Positions 1-6,389 of a stretch of 10,209 nucleotides of DNA are shown one piece after another (position 1 is the stretch's first letter; each line of letters begins with the position of its first letter). Source of the DNA: Chloroflexota bacterium (GTDB lineage: Bacteria; Chloroflexota; Dehalococcoidia; DSTF01; JACRBR01). The notes under the pieces are model-generated. The model was given only the letters and a program-made list of their open reading frames with translations, made no database searches and was not told where the DNA came from. A program made the position numbers and the translations under genes. Where the stretch lies: contig JACRBR010000308.1 in assembly GCA_016213125.1 (NCBI GenBank), positions 1 through 10,209 on the forward strand. The letters run 5' to 3'.

Positions 1-133
1 CGACGGTGATTCTGCGCTGCATGAATTCGCGCAGTCGTCGTACGGCTCCCTCGGCCAGCGCCCCCGCGCCAAGCCCGGCCGCTACCAGCGCCGCGCCCCC
101 GTCCGCGGCCGCCGCTGATAACCAGATCCGTAG

Positions 134-154
134 GGGCGAGGCACTGCCTCGCCC
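134..154. repeat. Perfect palindrome, 10-base arms
   Basis: The arms GGGCGAGGCA and TGCCTCGCCC are exact reverse complements separated by a single base. The loop is too tight for a normal RNA hairpin, and no T-run follows on either strand, so it does not look like a factor-independent terminator. It is more like a short dispersed palindromic (REP-type) element, but only one copy is seen in this window. Confidence 0.6.
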
Positions 155-188
155 AGCAGCCGTCGCTGGCGTGCCAGGGGCGACTCAA

Positions 189-215
189 GTAGCCGCGTAG
201 CTTTAGCTGCGCCCG
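189..215 (+). repeat. 27-base REP-like repeat, copy A (degenerate)
   Basis: The unit begins GTAGC and contains CGTAGCT and AGCTGCGCCC. It differs from the consensus of the other copies at three positions (6, 16 and 27). It lies 53 bases before copy B in the same orientation, downstream of the surface-protein stop codon. Confidence 0.75.
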
Positions 216-241
216 CGCGTCTTGGGTGGCCGGTGTCCGGC

Positions 242-268
242 GTAGCTGCGTAGCTTCAGCTGCGCCCT
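242..268 (+). repeat. 27-base REP-like repeat, copy B
   Basis: This copy matches the consensus (GTAGCTGCGTAGC, then TTCAGCTGCGCCC) except at the last base. It sits 13 bases past the 3' end of the surface-protein gene, which is read toward it. Intergenic placement at gene ends is typical of REP elements. Confidence 0.85.
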
Positions 269-280
269 GCGTATCGGCGG

Positions 281-1210
281 CTACACCCGCTGTCGCCGCA
301 GCCCCGACGCCACGCCCGCCAACCCCGCCGCCGCCAGCGCCATCCCGAGGATCCCCCGCACCATCGCGTCGCGACCGCTGCCCGCGAACGCACCCGCGTT
401 CGGCAGCCCGCTGGCGGTCTCCCGGGGCGGCACGTTGCCCGTCGACGGCCGGTCGGGCCCGTGTGGCTGGCCGGGTGGCAGCAGAGCCTCCACTGTGCTC
501 ACGAAGGTCGGCGTCGCCCCGGCAGGTGTGCGCGTCGGCGGCAACGGCGTCACCAAGCCCTCCGTCACGACCGTCGTCGTCGGCGACGACGTCGCCGTGC
601 TCGTCGATGTGACCGCAGGTGTGTTCGTCGCCGCAGGCGTGTTGGTGGACGACGGCGCGGGCGTGTTGGTCGGTTCTGCCGTCGATGTTTCAGTCGCCGG
701 CGGCGTGTTCGTAGGCGTGCTAGTCGGCGTGTCCGTGGGCACAGCCGTCGCCGTATGCGTGCTCGTGAACGTTGCTGTGGCGGTCGGCGTCGCCGTCGCG
801 CAGAGCATGTTCACGGTCACCACGTCACTGTCGTCGATGACGGTGTACGTGCCCGCTCCGCTCCGCCTGTACATGACGATCGTGCCCGTGGCCACCAACG
901 AGCCCGAGCCGGAGCGCTCGTACAGCAGCCAGTAGCTCTGGTGCCCCAGGTGCCCGGGCCCGAAGTCGAAGTAGAACGTCTGCAGGATGTGCTCGCCGTT
1001 GATCGTCACGTCGACGACCACCTTGCGATCCTCGCTGCCGCCGATGTACTCGCCCTCCGTCGTCCACGCCGCGCAGTCCCCCGCGGTCGCGACCTGCGTA
1101 TGATGCGCGAGGGCGATCCCCGGCTGCGCCAGAAACAAGCCTGCTCCCGTGGCGAGAAGGGACAGCCCCAGTGCGATGCGTACGATTCCGTTCGTGCGTG
1201 TTGGCGCCAT
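281..1210 (-). CDS. Secreted Thr/Pro-stalk surface protein with LPNAG sorting-like tail
   Basis: This 309-residue protein is not a recognised family but has a clear surface-anchored layout. Residues 1-35 form a signal peptide (basic start, hydrophobic core, likely cleavage after ALA before HH). Residues 36-138 form a compact domain with two cysteines (C46, C137) that could be disulfide-bonded. Residues about 139-232 are a low-complexity Thr/Pro/Ser/Ala stalk of TPT/TNTP units, probably extended and perhaps O-glycosylated. Residues 269-273 are LPNAG, followed by a hydrophobic segment (about 285-303) and the basic tail RRQRV, which is the layout of a sortase sorting signal. The ATG is supported by AGGAG eight bases upstream. 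The function of the globular domain is unknown. Thr/Pro stalks of this kind are frequent in Chloroflexota secreted proteins. No sortase gene is visible here. The gene is certain; sortase anchoring is an inference. Confidence 0.85.
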   Translation of the reverse strand: MAPTRTNGIVRIALGLSLLATGAGLFLAQPGIALAHHTQVATAGDCAAWTTEGEYIGGSEDRKVVVDVTINGEHILQTFYFDFGPGHLGHQSYWLLYERSGSGSLVATGTIVMYRRSGAGTYTVIDDSDVVTVNMLCATATPTATATFTSTHTATAVPTDTPTSTPTNTPPATETSTAEPTNTPAPSSTNTPAATNTPAVTSTSTATSSPTTTVVTEGLVTPLPPTRTPAGATPTFVSTVEALLPPGQPHGPDRPSTGNVPPRETASGLPNAGAFAGSGRDAMVRGILGMALAAAGLAGVASGLRRQRV

Positions 1211-1334
1211 GGTTGGTCTCCTGCCCGGCGATTCAGGGGCAGGATGTCGCGGGATGCCCGCGCCAACAATCAGGGTTGCGCCCTAAGTTGCGATAGCCAG
1301 GGTTAACCACGCCTTCGCGATTGCGGGGATTCCC
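1211..1334. other. Intergenic spacer between amidase stop and surface-protein start
   Basis: This 124-base spacer carries the ribosome site of the surface-protein gene (AGGAG on the minus strand, at about 1219-1223). A short GGGGA/TCCCC palindrome follows the amidase stop but has almost no loop and no T-run. No convincing promoter or terminator was found. Confidence 0.4.
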
Positions 1335-2750
1335 CTATGCCTGCGATGCAATGGCCGGAGACGGGAACGGCCCCCGCACCTGCTCCCACGCCCGGGCCGC
1401 CCGCAGCGCCGCCGCTTCGTCCCAGCGCCGTCCCACGAACGAGATGCTTGCGGGCAACCCCGCCGGCGTGAGCCCTGCCGGCACCGCCACCACCGGCTGC
1501 CCCGTCACGTCGAACGGCATCGTGAAGATGTGATGCCGCCCGCCAATCGCCGGGTCGCGCGCCTCTTCGACCGTCGGCGCCGTCATCGGCGACGTCGGCA
1601 CCGCCAGCACATCGACCCCATGTGCGTCCAGCACCGCGTCCGCCTCGCCCCCGCGCGCCGCCGCGAGTGTCCGCATCGCCGAGGCGAACACGTGCGCCGG
1701 GATGTTCTGCCCCACGTCCAGCAGCGCCGCTACATCCGCACCGTACTCGTCGCGCCGCGACGGGAATGTCGGCTGGTGATACGCTGCCGCGTCCACGACG
1801 ATGATCGCCAGCGCCGCCTGCATGTATGCCTCGACCTGCGCGAAGTCGACCTCCTTCACGCCCGCCCCCGCGGCCTCGAGCGCGGCAACCGCCGTTCGGA
1901 CGGCATCCCGCTGGTCCGCCGCGCAGCCGTCCCAGAAGTACTGCTTCGGCACGCCGATGCGCAGCCCCTTCGCCCCCGCCTCGATCCCGTCGAGGAAGTC
2001 CGGCACCTCCCGGTCCTCCGTGACGGGGTCCAACGGATCGCGGCCGGAGATCGCCTGCATGACGACGGCTGCGTCGCGCACGGTGCGCGTCAGCGGACCG
2101 GGGTGGTCCAGCGTCCACGACAGCGGGATCGCCCCGTACAGGCTCGCCCGCCCGTACGTCGGCATCAGCCCGACCGTCCCGCAGAACGACGCCGGCATCC
2201 GGATGCTCCCGCCCGTGTCGCTCCCCGTCGCCGCGAACGCCAGCCCCGCCGCCACCGCCGCGCCCGACCCGCCCGACGATCCCGCCGGACAACGGTTCGT
2301 GTCCCATGGATTGCGGATCGTGCCGTAGTGCGGATTGTCCGACGTACCCCCGAACGCGAACTCGTGCAGCCCCAGCTTGCCGAGCGTGATCGCGCCCGCC
2401 TCCGACATCTTCCGCACCGCCGTGGCGTCGGCGTCCGGCACGCGGTCCGCCATGATCTTCGAGCCCGCCGTCGTCCGCACGCCCTTCGTGTCGTACAGGT
2501 CCTTGTGCGCGATCGGCACGCCGTGCAGCAGGCCCCGGTACGCCCCCGACGCGATCTCCTTCTCGGCCGCACCCGCCTGCGCCAATGCCAGGTCCGCCGT
2601 CACCGTCATGTACGCGTTCAGCGCCGGGTTCAGCCGCTCGATACGCGCCAGCATCGCCTCCGTCACCTCGACGGGCGAGATCTCCTTGAACGCGATCTTG
2701 TGCGCCAGGTCCTCCAACGACAGCATGCACACGTCAGTCATCGTCGTCAC
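1335..2750 (-). CDS. Amidase-signature (AS) family hydrolase
   Basis: AS enzymes hydrolyse amide bonds with a Ser-cisSer-Lys triad, and the whole set is visible. The Lys is K83 in GVPIAHKDLYDTKG. The cis-Ser is S158 in PAGSSGGSGAAVA. The nucleophile is S182 in GSDTGGSIRMPA. The 99- and 24-residue spacings between them match those of GatA-type enzymes. At 471 residues the length is normal for the family. The start is a GTG with AAAGGAG six bases ahead; an ATG three codons further in is less well spaced. The protein looks cytoplasmic, with no signal peptide. It could be annotated as a GatA paralogue, but no gatB or gatC lies nearby, so a general amidase is more likely. The substrate cannot be told from sequence. 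The sulfotransferase gene ends 72 bases upstream on the same strand, so co-transcription is possible. Confidence 0.93.
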   Translation of the reverse strand: MTTMTDVCMLSLEDLAHKIAFKEISPVEVTEAMLARIERLNPALNAYMTVTADLALAQAGAAEKEIASGAYRGLLHGVPIAHKDLYDTKGVRTTAGSKIMADRVPDADATAVRKMSEAGAITLGKLGLHEFAFGGTSDNPHYGTIRNPWDTNRCPAGSSGGSGAAVAAGLAFAATGSDTGGSIRMPASFCGTVGLMPTYGRASLYGAIPLSWTLDHPGPLTRTVRDAAVVMQAISGRDPLDPVTEDREVPDFLDGIEAGAKGLRIGVPKQYFWDGCAADQRDAVRTAVAALEAAGAGVKEVDFAQVEAYMQAALAIIVVDAAAYHQPTFPSRRDEYGADVAALLDVGQNIPAHVFASAMRTLAAARGGEADAVLDAHGVDVLAVPTSPMTAPTVEEARDPAIGGRHHIFTMPFDVTGQPVVAVPAGLTPAGLPASISFVGRRWDEAAALRAARAWEQVRGPFPSPAIASQA

Positions 2751-2822
2751 GTCGGGCTCCTTTTGGGTTCGTGCATTCCCGCTACCCCGGTCTTCGCACG
2801 AGCATCCGCCGAAGATCAGGGT

Positions 2823-3674
2823 TCAGTCTTCCTCGAGCATCCACTCGTTTGGCGTGCCCGAGATCGCAGCGGCAAGCTCATCGTAGTTTCGCACCAGGTC
2901 TCGAAGCGTACCCGGATTCTGCCGCTCAACCTTCTCGACGAGCGTGGCCGGTTGAACGCCGAGGAAGACCTGCGTCCGGTTGAACTCGCGCAGGCGGTGG
3001 GCCACCAGGTCCTCGTACCACACGTCCAGGCGCTGGTGCGAGCTGAACAGCCCTTCGAAGTGCGCCATCTGCTTCTCCCGCATCTGGATGTACTCGATGC
3101 ATTCCCGGGGCGGCAGGACCACCCGGCGGTCGGCCTCCCCGCCGCGCACCCTGCCACGGCCGAGGAGCGCCGCAGCCGACCGCCCCGGATGCCGTGCCGC
3201 CGACACGAGCCGCTCGCTGAGCCCCCGGCGCGACCGCTTGGGGCGCTGCCACTCGCCTGTCTGGAAGGCCATCTTGTATGAAAGGAACGCCCGCACGCCG
3301 TTTCGGCGCTTCAGGTGGATCACCCTCAGGTCGGGATCGGCCTGCAGCGCCTCGATCAGCCCCGGAAAGTCCCAGAAGTGCTCGTAGATGAACTTCCAGC
3401 CGACGGCATCGATCGCGGCCGCATCCTGTGCGTAGATCTTCGTCCGCAGAAACGCCGCGGGGTCGCGCTTTCGCAGGGCGATCGCGTCCGGATCGTCCCG
3501 GCGGTATCCGTCGATGTTGTAGTCGATGTCCGCGAACGTGAAGTTGAAGATCTCGCGGAAACACACGATCCGAGGGTGCGAGTCCAGCGCGGACACCAGC
3601 ATGTTCGATCCCGTGCGCGGCCCGCACATGATCATGAACCGCGTGATGCTCTCGGGACCGGGACGATCACCCAC
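2823..3674 (-). CDS. Sulfotransferase family protein (PAPS-dependent type)
   Basis: Enzymes of this family transfer sulfate from PAPS to hydroxyls of carbohydrates, lipids or small molecules. The phosphosulfate loop is MCGPRTGSNML at residues 16-26 (PRTGS core), followed by LDSHPRI. The 3'-phosphate-binding segment is about 118-133 (IHLKRRNGVRAFLSYK). The C-terminal RQNPGTLRDLVRNYDEL (251-267) is the usual tail of the NodH/LPS-type branch. The length, 283 residues, is normal. Residues about 144-187 are unusually Arg/Gly-rich and look like a lineage-specific insertion between two conserved blocks. The chosen start is GTG at 3674 with no clear ribosome site; the ATG at codon 14 (3633-3635), just before the PAPS loop, is an alternative but would leave almost no N-terminal strand. 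The acceptor is unknown. It lies 57 bases downstream of the sirtuin gene on the same strand. Confidence 0.85.
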   Translation of the reverse strand: MGDRPGPESITRFMIMCGPRTGSNMLVSALDSHPRIVCFREIFNFTFADIDYNIDGYRRDDPDAIALRKRDPAAFLRTKIYAQDAAAIDAVGWKFIYEHFWDFPGLIEALQADPDLRVIHLKRRNGVRAFLSYKMAFQTGEWQRPKRSRRGLSERLVSAARHPGRSAAALLGRGRVRGGEADRRVVLPPRECIEYIQMREKQMAHFEGLFSSHQRLDVWYEDLVAHRLREFNRTQVFLGVQPATLVEKVERQNPGTLRDLVRNYDELAAAISGTPNEWMLEED

Positions 3675-3731
3675 GACGGGACAGTATCGGCCGCGCGTGG
3701 AGTCCGCAAATTGGCGCGCAGGAGGAGGCCA

Positions 3732-4589
3732 TCAGCTCCGCAGCCGCTCGATTGCCTTAACCACCGGCGGCAGCAGCTCGCCCGCCGGCCCCCGCAGCAC
3801 CGCCGACGCGTACGGCGTGAACGGGTTCTCATCGGTGTTGACGTCGACGATGGTTCCGCCCGCCCGCAGCACCATCTCGGGGAACGCGGCGGCCGGGTAT
3901 ACCGTCGCAGACGTCCCCACGATGAGGCAGCAGTCCGCCAGCTCCGCCTCCCGCTGGCACGACTCCAGAAACTCCTGCGGGATCGGCTCCCCGAACATCA
4001 CCACGTCCGACTTCACGATCCCCGCGCACTGCGGGCACTCCGGAGGCACCCGCACCATCACCCCGCCCATCTCGGCGATGTTCGTGGGATCGCGGTCCGT
4101 CGAGTGCGACTCCTGCGCCGCGGCGAGCGCCAGGAACTCATCCCACACCCACCGCGCGCCGCACTCCACGCATCGCACCTTCGTCCGGTTCCCGTGGATC
4201 TCCGTCACCGACACCGATCCCGCGCGGAAGTGCAGATCGTCGATGTTCTGCGAGATCACGTGCCGCAGCACCCCCAGCTCCTCCAGCCGCTCCATCGCCC
4301 GGTGCGCCGCGTTCGGCTCGGCGGCAGCCAGCGACTTCGAGAACTCATCGCCCCCCGGCGCCGCGCGCCGCGCCAGCATCTCCCGCCATCCCGACGCAGG
4401 ATCCCGCATGAACCGCAGGTAGCCGTCCATCGGCGGCTCGCCCTTCTCCGTCCACAGCCCGCCCTTCCCCCGGAACGGCCGTATCCCCGACTCCACCGAG
4501 ATCCCCGCCCCCGCCAGCGCGATCGCATACCGCGCGTCCGAAAGCACGCGCGCCGCCTCCTCGATCTGTTGGGTCAGTCTCGAATCCAC
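3732..4589 (-). CDS. Sir2/CobB-type NAD-dependent protein deacylase (sirtuin)
   Basis: Sirtuins remove acyl groups from lysines using NAD+, giving nicotinamide and O-acyl-ADP-ribose. The NAD fold motifs are visible: GAGIS (27-31), QNID (114-117), the catalytic His in IHGN (H132), GTSATVYPAA (225-234) and VNTD (250-253). The zinc ribbon is complete, with C140/C143 and C185/C188. At 285 residues it is slightly longer than many bacterial CobB proteins. Two motifs deviate: the usual SGIPDFRG reads SGIRPFRG (34-41), and the usual QNIDGLH reads QNIDDLH. The Tyr-x-x-Arg acyl-selectivity pair of desuccinylases is not evident (MLAR in the aligned spot). The start is GTG, the first start codon after an in-frame TAG, without an obvious ribosome site. 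It is likely cytoplasmic. No acetyltransferase partner is adjacent. Confidence 0.92.
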   Translation of the reverse strand: MDSRLTQQIEEAARVLSDARYAIALAGAGISVESGIRPFRGKGGLWTEKGEPPMDGYLRFMRDPASGWREMLARRAAPGGDEFSKSLAAAEPNAAHRAMERLEELGVLRHVISQNIDDLHFRAGSVSVTEIHGNRTKVRCVECGARWVWDEFLALAAAQESHSTDRDPTNIAEMGGVMVRVPPECPQCAGIVKSDVVMFGEPIPQEFLESCQREAELADCCLIVGTSATVYPAAAFPEMVLRAGGTIVDVNTDENPFTPYASAVLRGPAGELLPPVVKAIERLRS

Positions 4590-4600
4590 GGCAACAGACT

Positions 4601-4676
4601 AACGCAGAGACGCAGAGCACGCAGAGGGAACGAGAAGACCTATATTCCTCTGCGTCCTCCGCGCCTCTGCGGTGAA
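4601..4676. repeat. CGCAGAG-type imperfect inverted repeat
   Basis: The left arm (about 4603-4628) contains CGCAGAG three times. The right arm (about 4646-4675) is its imperfect reverse complement, built from CTCTGCG units. About 19 bases of AT-richer loop separate them. The element fills nearly the whole gap between the thioesterase stop and the sirtuin start, so any read-through transcript would fold into a long hairpin. Similar CGCAGAG-rich dispersed repeats are common in environmental bacterial genomes. It may act as an attenuator or simply be a mobile-type repeat. There is no clean T-run, so a classical terminator is not claimed. Confidence 0.7.
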
Positions 4677-4678
4677 AA

Positions 4679-5752
4679 CTAAGCCTTCGGAATGCGGATG
4701 AGCCCTTCCTGCACCACCGACGCCACAAGCACGCCGTCCTCCCGCCACATCTGCGCGTAGATCATCGCCCGGGCCGCGTGCGCGATCGGCGACTCGCTCG
4801 TGTACAGCATCCACCCGTCGAAGCGGGGCGGCCGGTGGAACCACATCGCGTGGTCCAGGCTCGCCGACGCCCCCATGAACCGCGAGTGTCCTGCCGACGG
4901 TCTCGGCAGGTTGTGCGTGATGTGCGCCGTCGCGATCAGCCCCATGTCCGACGCGTACGCCAGCACCGCCGCGTGCACGGCTTCGACGTCAGGCAGCTCG
5001 CCCCGCGGCCTGATCCACACCCGCCGCCGCGGAATATCGTCATCTTTGCCCTTTGCCGTTTGCCCTTCGCCGTCCGCCGCCCGCCCTTTGCCCTTTGCTG
5101 TTTGCCTTTTGCCACCCGCCGTTTGCTCTTCGCCGTCCGCCGCCCGCCCTTTGCCCTTTGCTGTTTGCTCTTTGCCGCCCGCCGTTTGCCGCTTGCCGCC
5201 GCCCGCATCCACCGTCCGCATCTCGATCGGCGACTGCCGCTCCCAGCGCTCCATCATCTCGCGCTCTTCGTGCCGGTCCGGGCGCATGAACTCCCACGCC
5301 GGCAGCCCCTCCGGCCCCGGCAGCGACGGCGCCGCCTCCTGGTGCGAGACGCCCTCCTCCGGCTTCACGAAGCTGCACGAGAGGTTGAAGATCGCCTCTC
5401 CCGCCTGGTGCGCCACCACGTCGCGCGTCGTGAACGAGCGCCCGTCGCGGATGCGGTACACGACGTAGCGCACCGGCGTGTCGTAGCGCCCCGGCCGCAG
5501 GAAGTACGCGTGCATCGAGTGCAGCGACGCCGCCTGCCCGTCGCCCGAGGCCTCCGGCTCCGCCGCGACGCCGTGCCCCGGCACCGTCCGGTACGCCGCC
5601 GCCACCGCCTGCGCCGCCACCATCCCCCCGAACAGCCGGAACTGCCCCTCCCCCGGATCCCCCAGAAACAAATCCCGGTCCAGCCGTTCAAGGTTCAGCT
5701 TCTCCAGCAGGGAGTCAAGGGGGGTGGTCGAGGTCGACAGTTCTAGTGTCAT
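4679..5752 (-). CDS. tesB: Acyl-CoA thioesterase II (TesB, double hotdog) with inserted heptapeptide repeats
   Basis: TesB cleaves acyl-CoA to free fatty acid and CoA in the cytoplasm. The N-terminal hotdog holds DRDLFLG and FGGMVAAQAVAAA (about 26-53), then LHSMHAYFLRPG (77-88) and RIRDGRSFTTRDVVA (100-114). The C-terminal hotdog holds VWIRPRGELP (245-254), LAYASDMGLI (264-273), SLDHAMWFHRP (298-308) and SVVQEGLIR (345-353); the D300/H301 pair belongs to the conserved SLDHAMWFHRP block. At 357 residues it is about 60 longer than usual. The excess is residues 185-236, a run of seven heptapeptides of the form GGKRQTA, KGKGRAA or DGEEQTA, sitting between the two hotdogs where a short linker is normal. 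The reading frame stays open through the repeat, so the enzyme may still fold. Start ATG at 5752; its ribosome site is weak. Confidence 0.93.
   Translation of the reverse strand: MTLELSTSTTPLDSLLEKLNLERLDRDLFLGDPGEGQFRLFGGMVAAQAVAAAYRTVPGHGVAAEPEASGDGQAASLHSMHAYFLRPGRYDTPVRYVVYRIRDGRSFTTRDVVAHQAGEAIFNLSCSFVKPEEGVSHQEAAPSLPGPEGLPAWEFMRPDRHEEREMMERWERQSPIEMRTVDAGGGKRQTAGGKEQTAKGKGRAADGEEQTAGGKRQTAKGKGRAADGEGQTAKGKDDDIPRRRVWIRPRGELPDVEAVHAAVLAYASDMGLIATAHITHNLPRPSAGHSRFMGASASLDHAMWFHRPPRFDGWMLYTSESPIAHAARAMIYAQMWREDGVLVASVVQEGLIRIPKA
5045..5200 (-). repeat. Intragenic heptanucleotide array in tesB, with 63-base higher-order repeat
   Basis: On the coding strand the units are variants of GGCAAAG/GGCAAAC, about 22 in a row. 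Three units make 21 bases and hence one heptapeptide, which is why the protein repeat has period seven. There is also a larger duplication: a 41-base block at 5065-5105 recurs exactly at 5128-5168, 63 bases (nine units) away. The array replaces the usual inter-domain linker of TesB. It resembles the heptamer array at 6784-6881 (CAAAGGG against CAAGGGG when phased alike). Confidence 0.85.
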
Positions 5753-5807
5753 GTCGATTCGGAGTCTAATTCATGTCTAGGCGTTGGGGCACGCGCGGAG
5801 ATTCACA

Positions 5808-5834
5808 GTAGCTGCGTAGCTTCAGCTGCGCCCC
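5808..5834 (+). repeat. 27-base REP-like repeat, copy C (consensus)
   Basis: Exact consensus copy: GTAGCTGCGTAGC, then TTCAGCTGCGCCCC. It starts with GTAG, the tetranucleotide that precedes REP hairpins in RAYT systems. It contains AGCTGCG twice with a 14-base period, and AGCTG can pair with CAGCT around an eight-base loop. Confidence 0.88.
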
Positions 5835-5884
5835 ATTTACAGCTAGTTCATGTGTAGCCGTTGGGGCACGCGCGGAGATTCACG

Positions 5885-5911
5885 GTAGCTGCGTAGCTTC
5901 AGCTGCGCCCC
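5885..5911 (+). repeat. 27-base REP-like repeat, copy D, right boundary of RAYT stop
   Basis: Exact consensus copy in plus orientation. It ends one base before the RAYT stop codon (TAA on the minus strand at 5913-5915). With copy E it encloses the transposase gene as an inverted pair. Confidence 0.88.
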
Positions 5912-5912
5912 C

Positions 5913-6380
5913 TTACAACTCCGCCATCAATGTTCCGCCCTGGTATGCCCAGCGCTCGCCGAAAGGGATGAGCCCCGCGCGGTACGGATTCTCCAAGATG
6001 TAGCGCGCGATCTGCTCGGCGCGCTCAGTCTTCCTCACAGCATGGTCGTAGAAGCTCGGCTGCCACAATCGCTCGCCCGTCTTCTGTATATGTTCGTAGC
6101 TGGTGCGCTGCTTGAACTGCTGTACGAACTTCACGGCGTCCGAGTCTTCGGTCGTGCCCTTGAGCAGCAGGTGCAAGTGATCAGGCATCAGCGTGTAGGC
6201 CAGCACCTCGAAGGCACAGGCGTCCGACACCTTTTCGAGGTGCCCAACGACCCGCGCCGCCAGGTCGTCGAGCAGGACTGGCTCGCGGGCGTGCGTGACC
6301 AGCACGAGGTGGTAGAGCTGCCGCGCGCGGTAGTCGAAGCCCGCCATCCGTGGCCGGGTGATGAACCGTTTCGTCTGCAT
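5913..6380 (-). CDS. REP-associated tyrosine transposase (RAYT, HUH/Y1 IS200-like)
   Basis: RAYTs are single-domain HUH nucleases that nick single-stranded REP sequences by a 5'-phosphotyrosine link; they are thought to spread REPs and are usually single-copy and vertically inherited. The HUH motif is H68-L-H70 within MPDHLHLL. The nucleophile is Y127 in ARYILENPYRAGL, the family signature. WQPSFYDHAVRK (106-117) is the conserved block before it. At 155 residues the protein is complete for the family. The start is ATG at 6380, two codons after an in-frame TGA; M12 is a possible alternative and no strong ribosome site supports either. The gene is tightly enclosed by repeat copies in inverted orientation (one base after the stop, nine bases before the ATG), so these repeats are the likely substrate. 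That link is an inference from position. Confidence 0.93.
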   Translation of the reverse strand: MQTKRFITRPRMAGFDYRARQLYHLVLVTHAREPVLLDDLAARVVGHLEKVSDACAFEVLAYTLMPDHLHLLLKGTTEDSDAVKFVQQFKQRTSYEHIQKTGERLWQPSFYDHAVRKTERAEQIARYILENPYRAGLIPFGERWAYQGGTLMAEL

Positions 6381-6389
6381 CGGAGTTCA

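Larger units (their letters stand above)
1..280. other. Left-edge segment, possible partial minus-strand coding end
   Basis: No gene can be called with confidence here. On the minus strand, positions about 120 to 1 read without a stop as an Ala/Gly-rich hydrophobic stretch (including ALVAAGLGAGALAEG), followed by a basic tail (RRLREFMQRR) that continues out of the window. This could be the N-terminal part of a membrane or secreted protein. However, no ATG or GTG with a ribosome site precedes the hydrophobic part, and the only ATG in the frame is at 20-22. The rest of the segment holds a perfect palindrome at 134-154 and two copies of the 27-base dispersed repeat at 189-215 and 242-268. All of this lies downstream of the surface-protein gene that ends at 281. 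Confidence 0.3.
5766..5919. repeat. 77-base tandem direct duplication carrying two REP-like units
   Basis: Two copies with a period of 77 bases start at 5766 (CTAATTCATG) and 5843 (CTAGTTCATG). Each contains GTTGGGGCACGCGCGGAGAT and then a complete 27-base repeat. They differ at only a handful of positions. The array fills the gap between the thioesterase start and the RAYT stop codon; the second copy runs a few bases into the RAYT 3' end. The sequence between repeat units is copied too, so the duplication is of the repeat plus its flank. Confidence 0.85.

Noticed and set aside
1325..1335. GGGGATTCCCC as a terminator for the amidase
   Set aside because: There is practically no loop and no T-run, so a functional hairpin is unlikely.
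1303..2730. Long open frame of 475 codons on the minus strand, overlapping the amidase
   Set aside because: It is a shifted frame of the amidase gene, with Gly/Arg/Ala-rich sequence and no motif. The amidase frame has the complete catalytic triad and a ribosome site.
1335..2750. Amidase as GatA of the Asp/Glu-tRNA amidotransferase
   Set aside because: The catalytic spacing fits, but this is shared by the whole amidase-signature family, and no gatC or gatB lies nearby.
1530..3281. 583-codon open frame on the plus strand
   Set aside because: It is Arg/His/Pro-rich and antisense to both the amidase and the sulfotransferase. It is an artefact of high GC content.
3315..4682. 455-codon open frame on the plus strand
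   Set aside because: It is antisense to the sirtuin and sulfotransferase, Arg/His-rich, and has no domain or motif.
4778..5746. 322-codon plus-strand frame with LPFAV repeats
   Set aside because: It is the antisense reading of the tesB heptamer array. The repeats come from the DNA periodicity, not from a protein on this strand.
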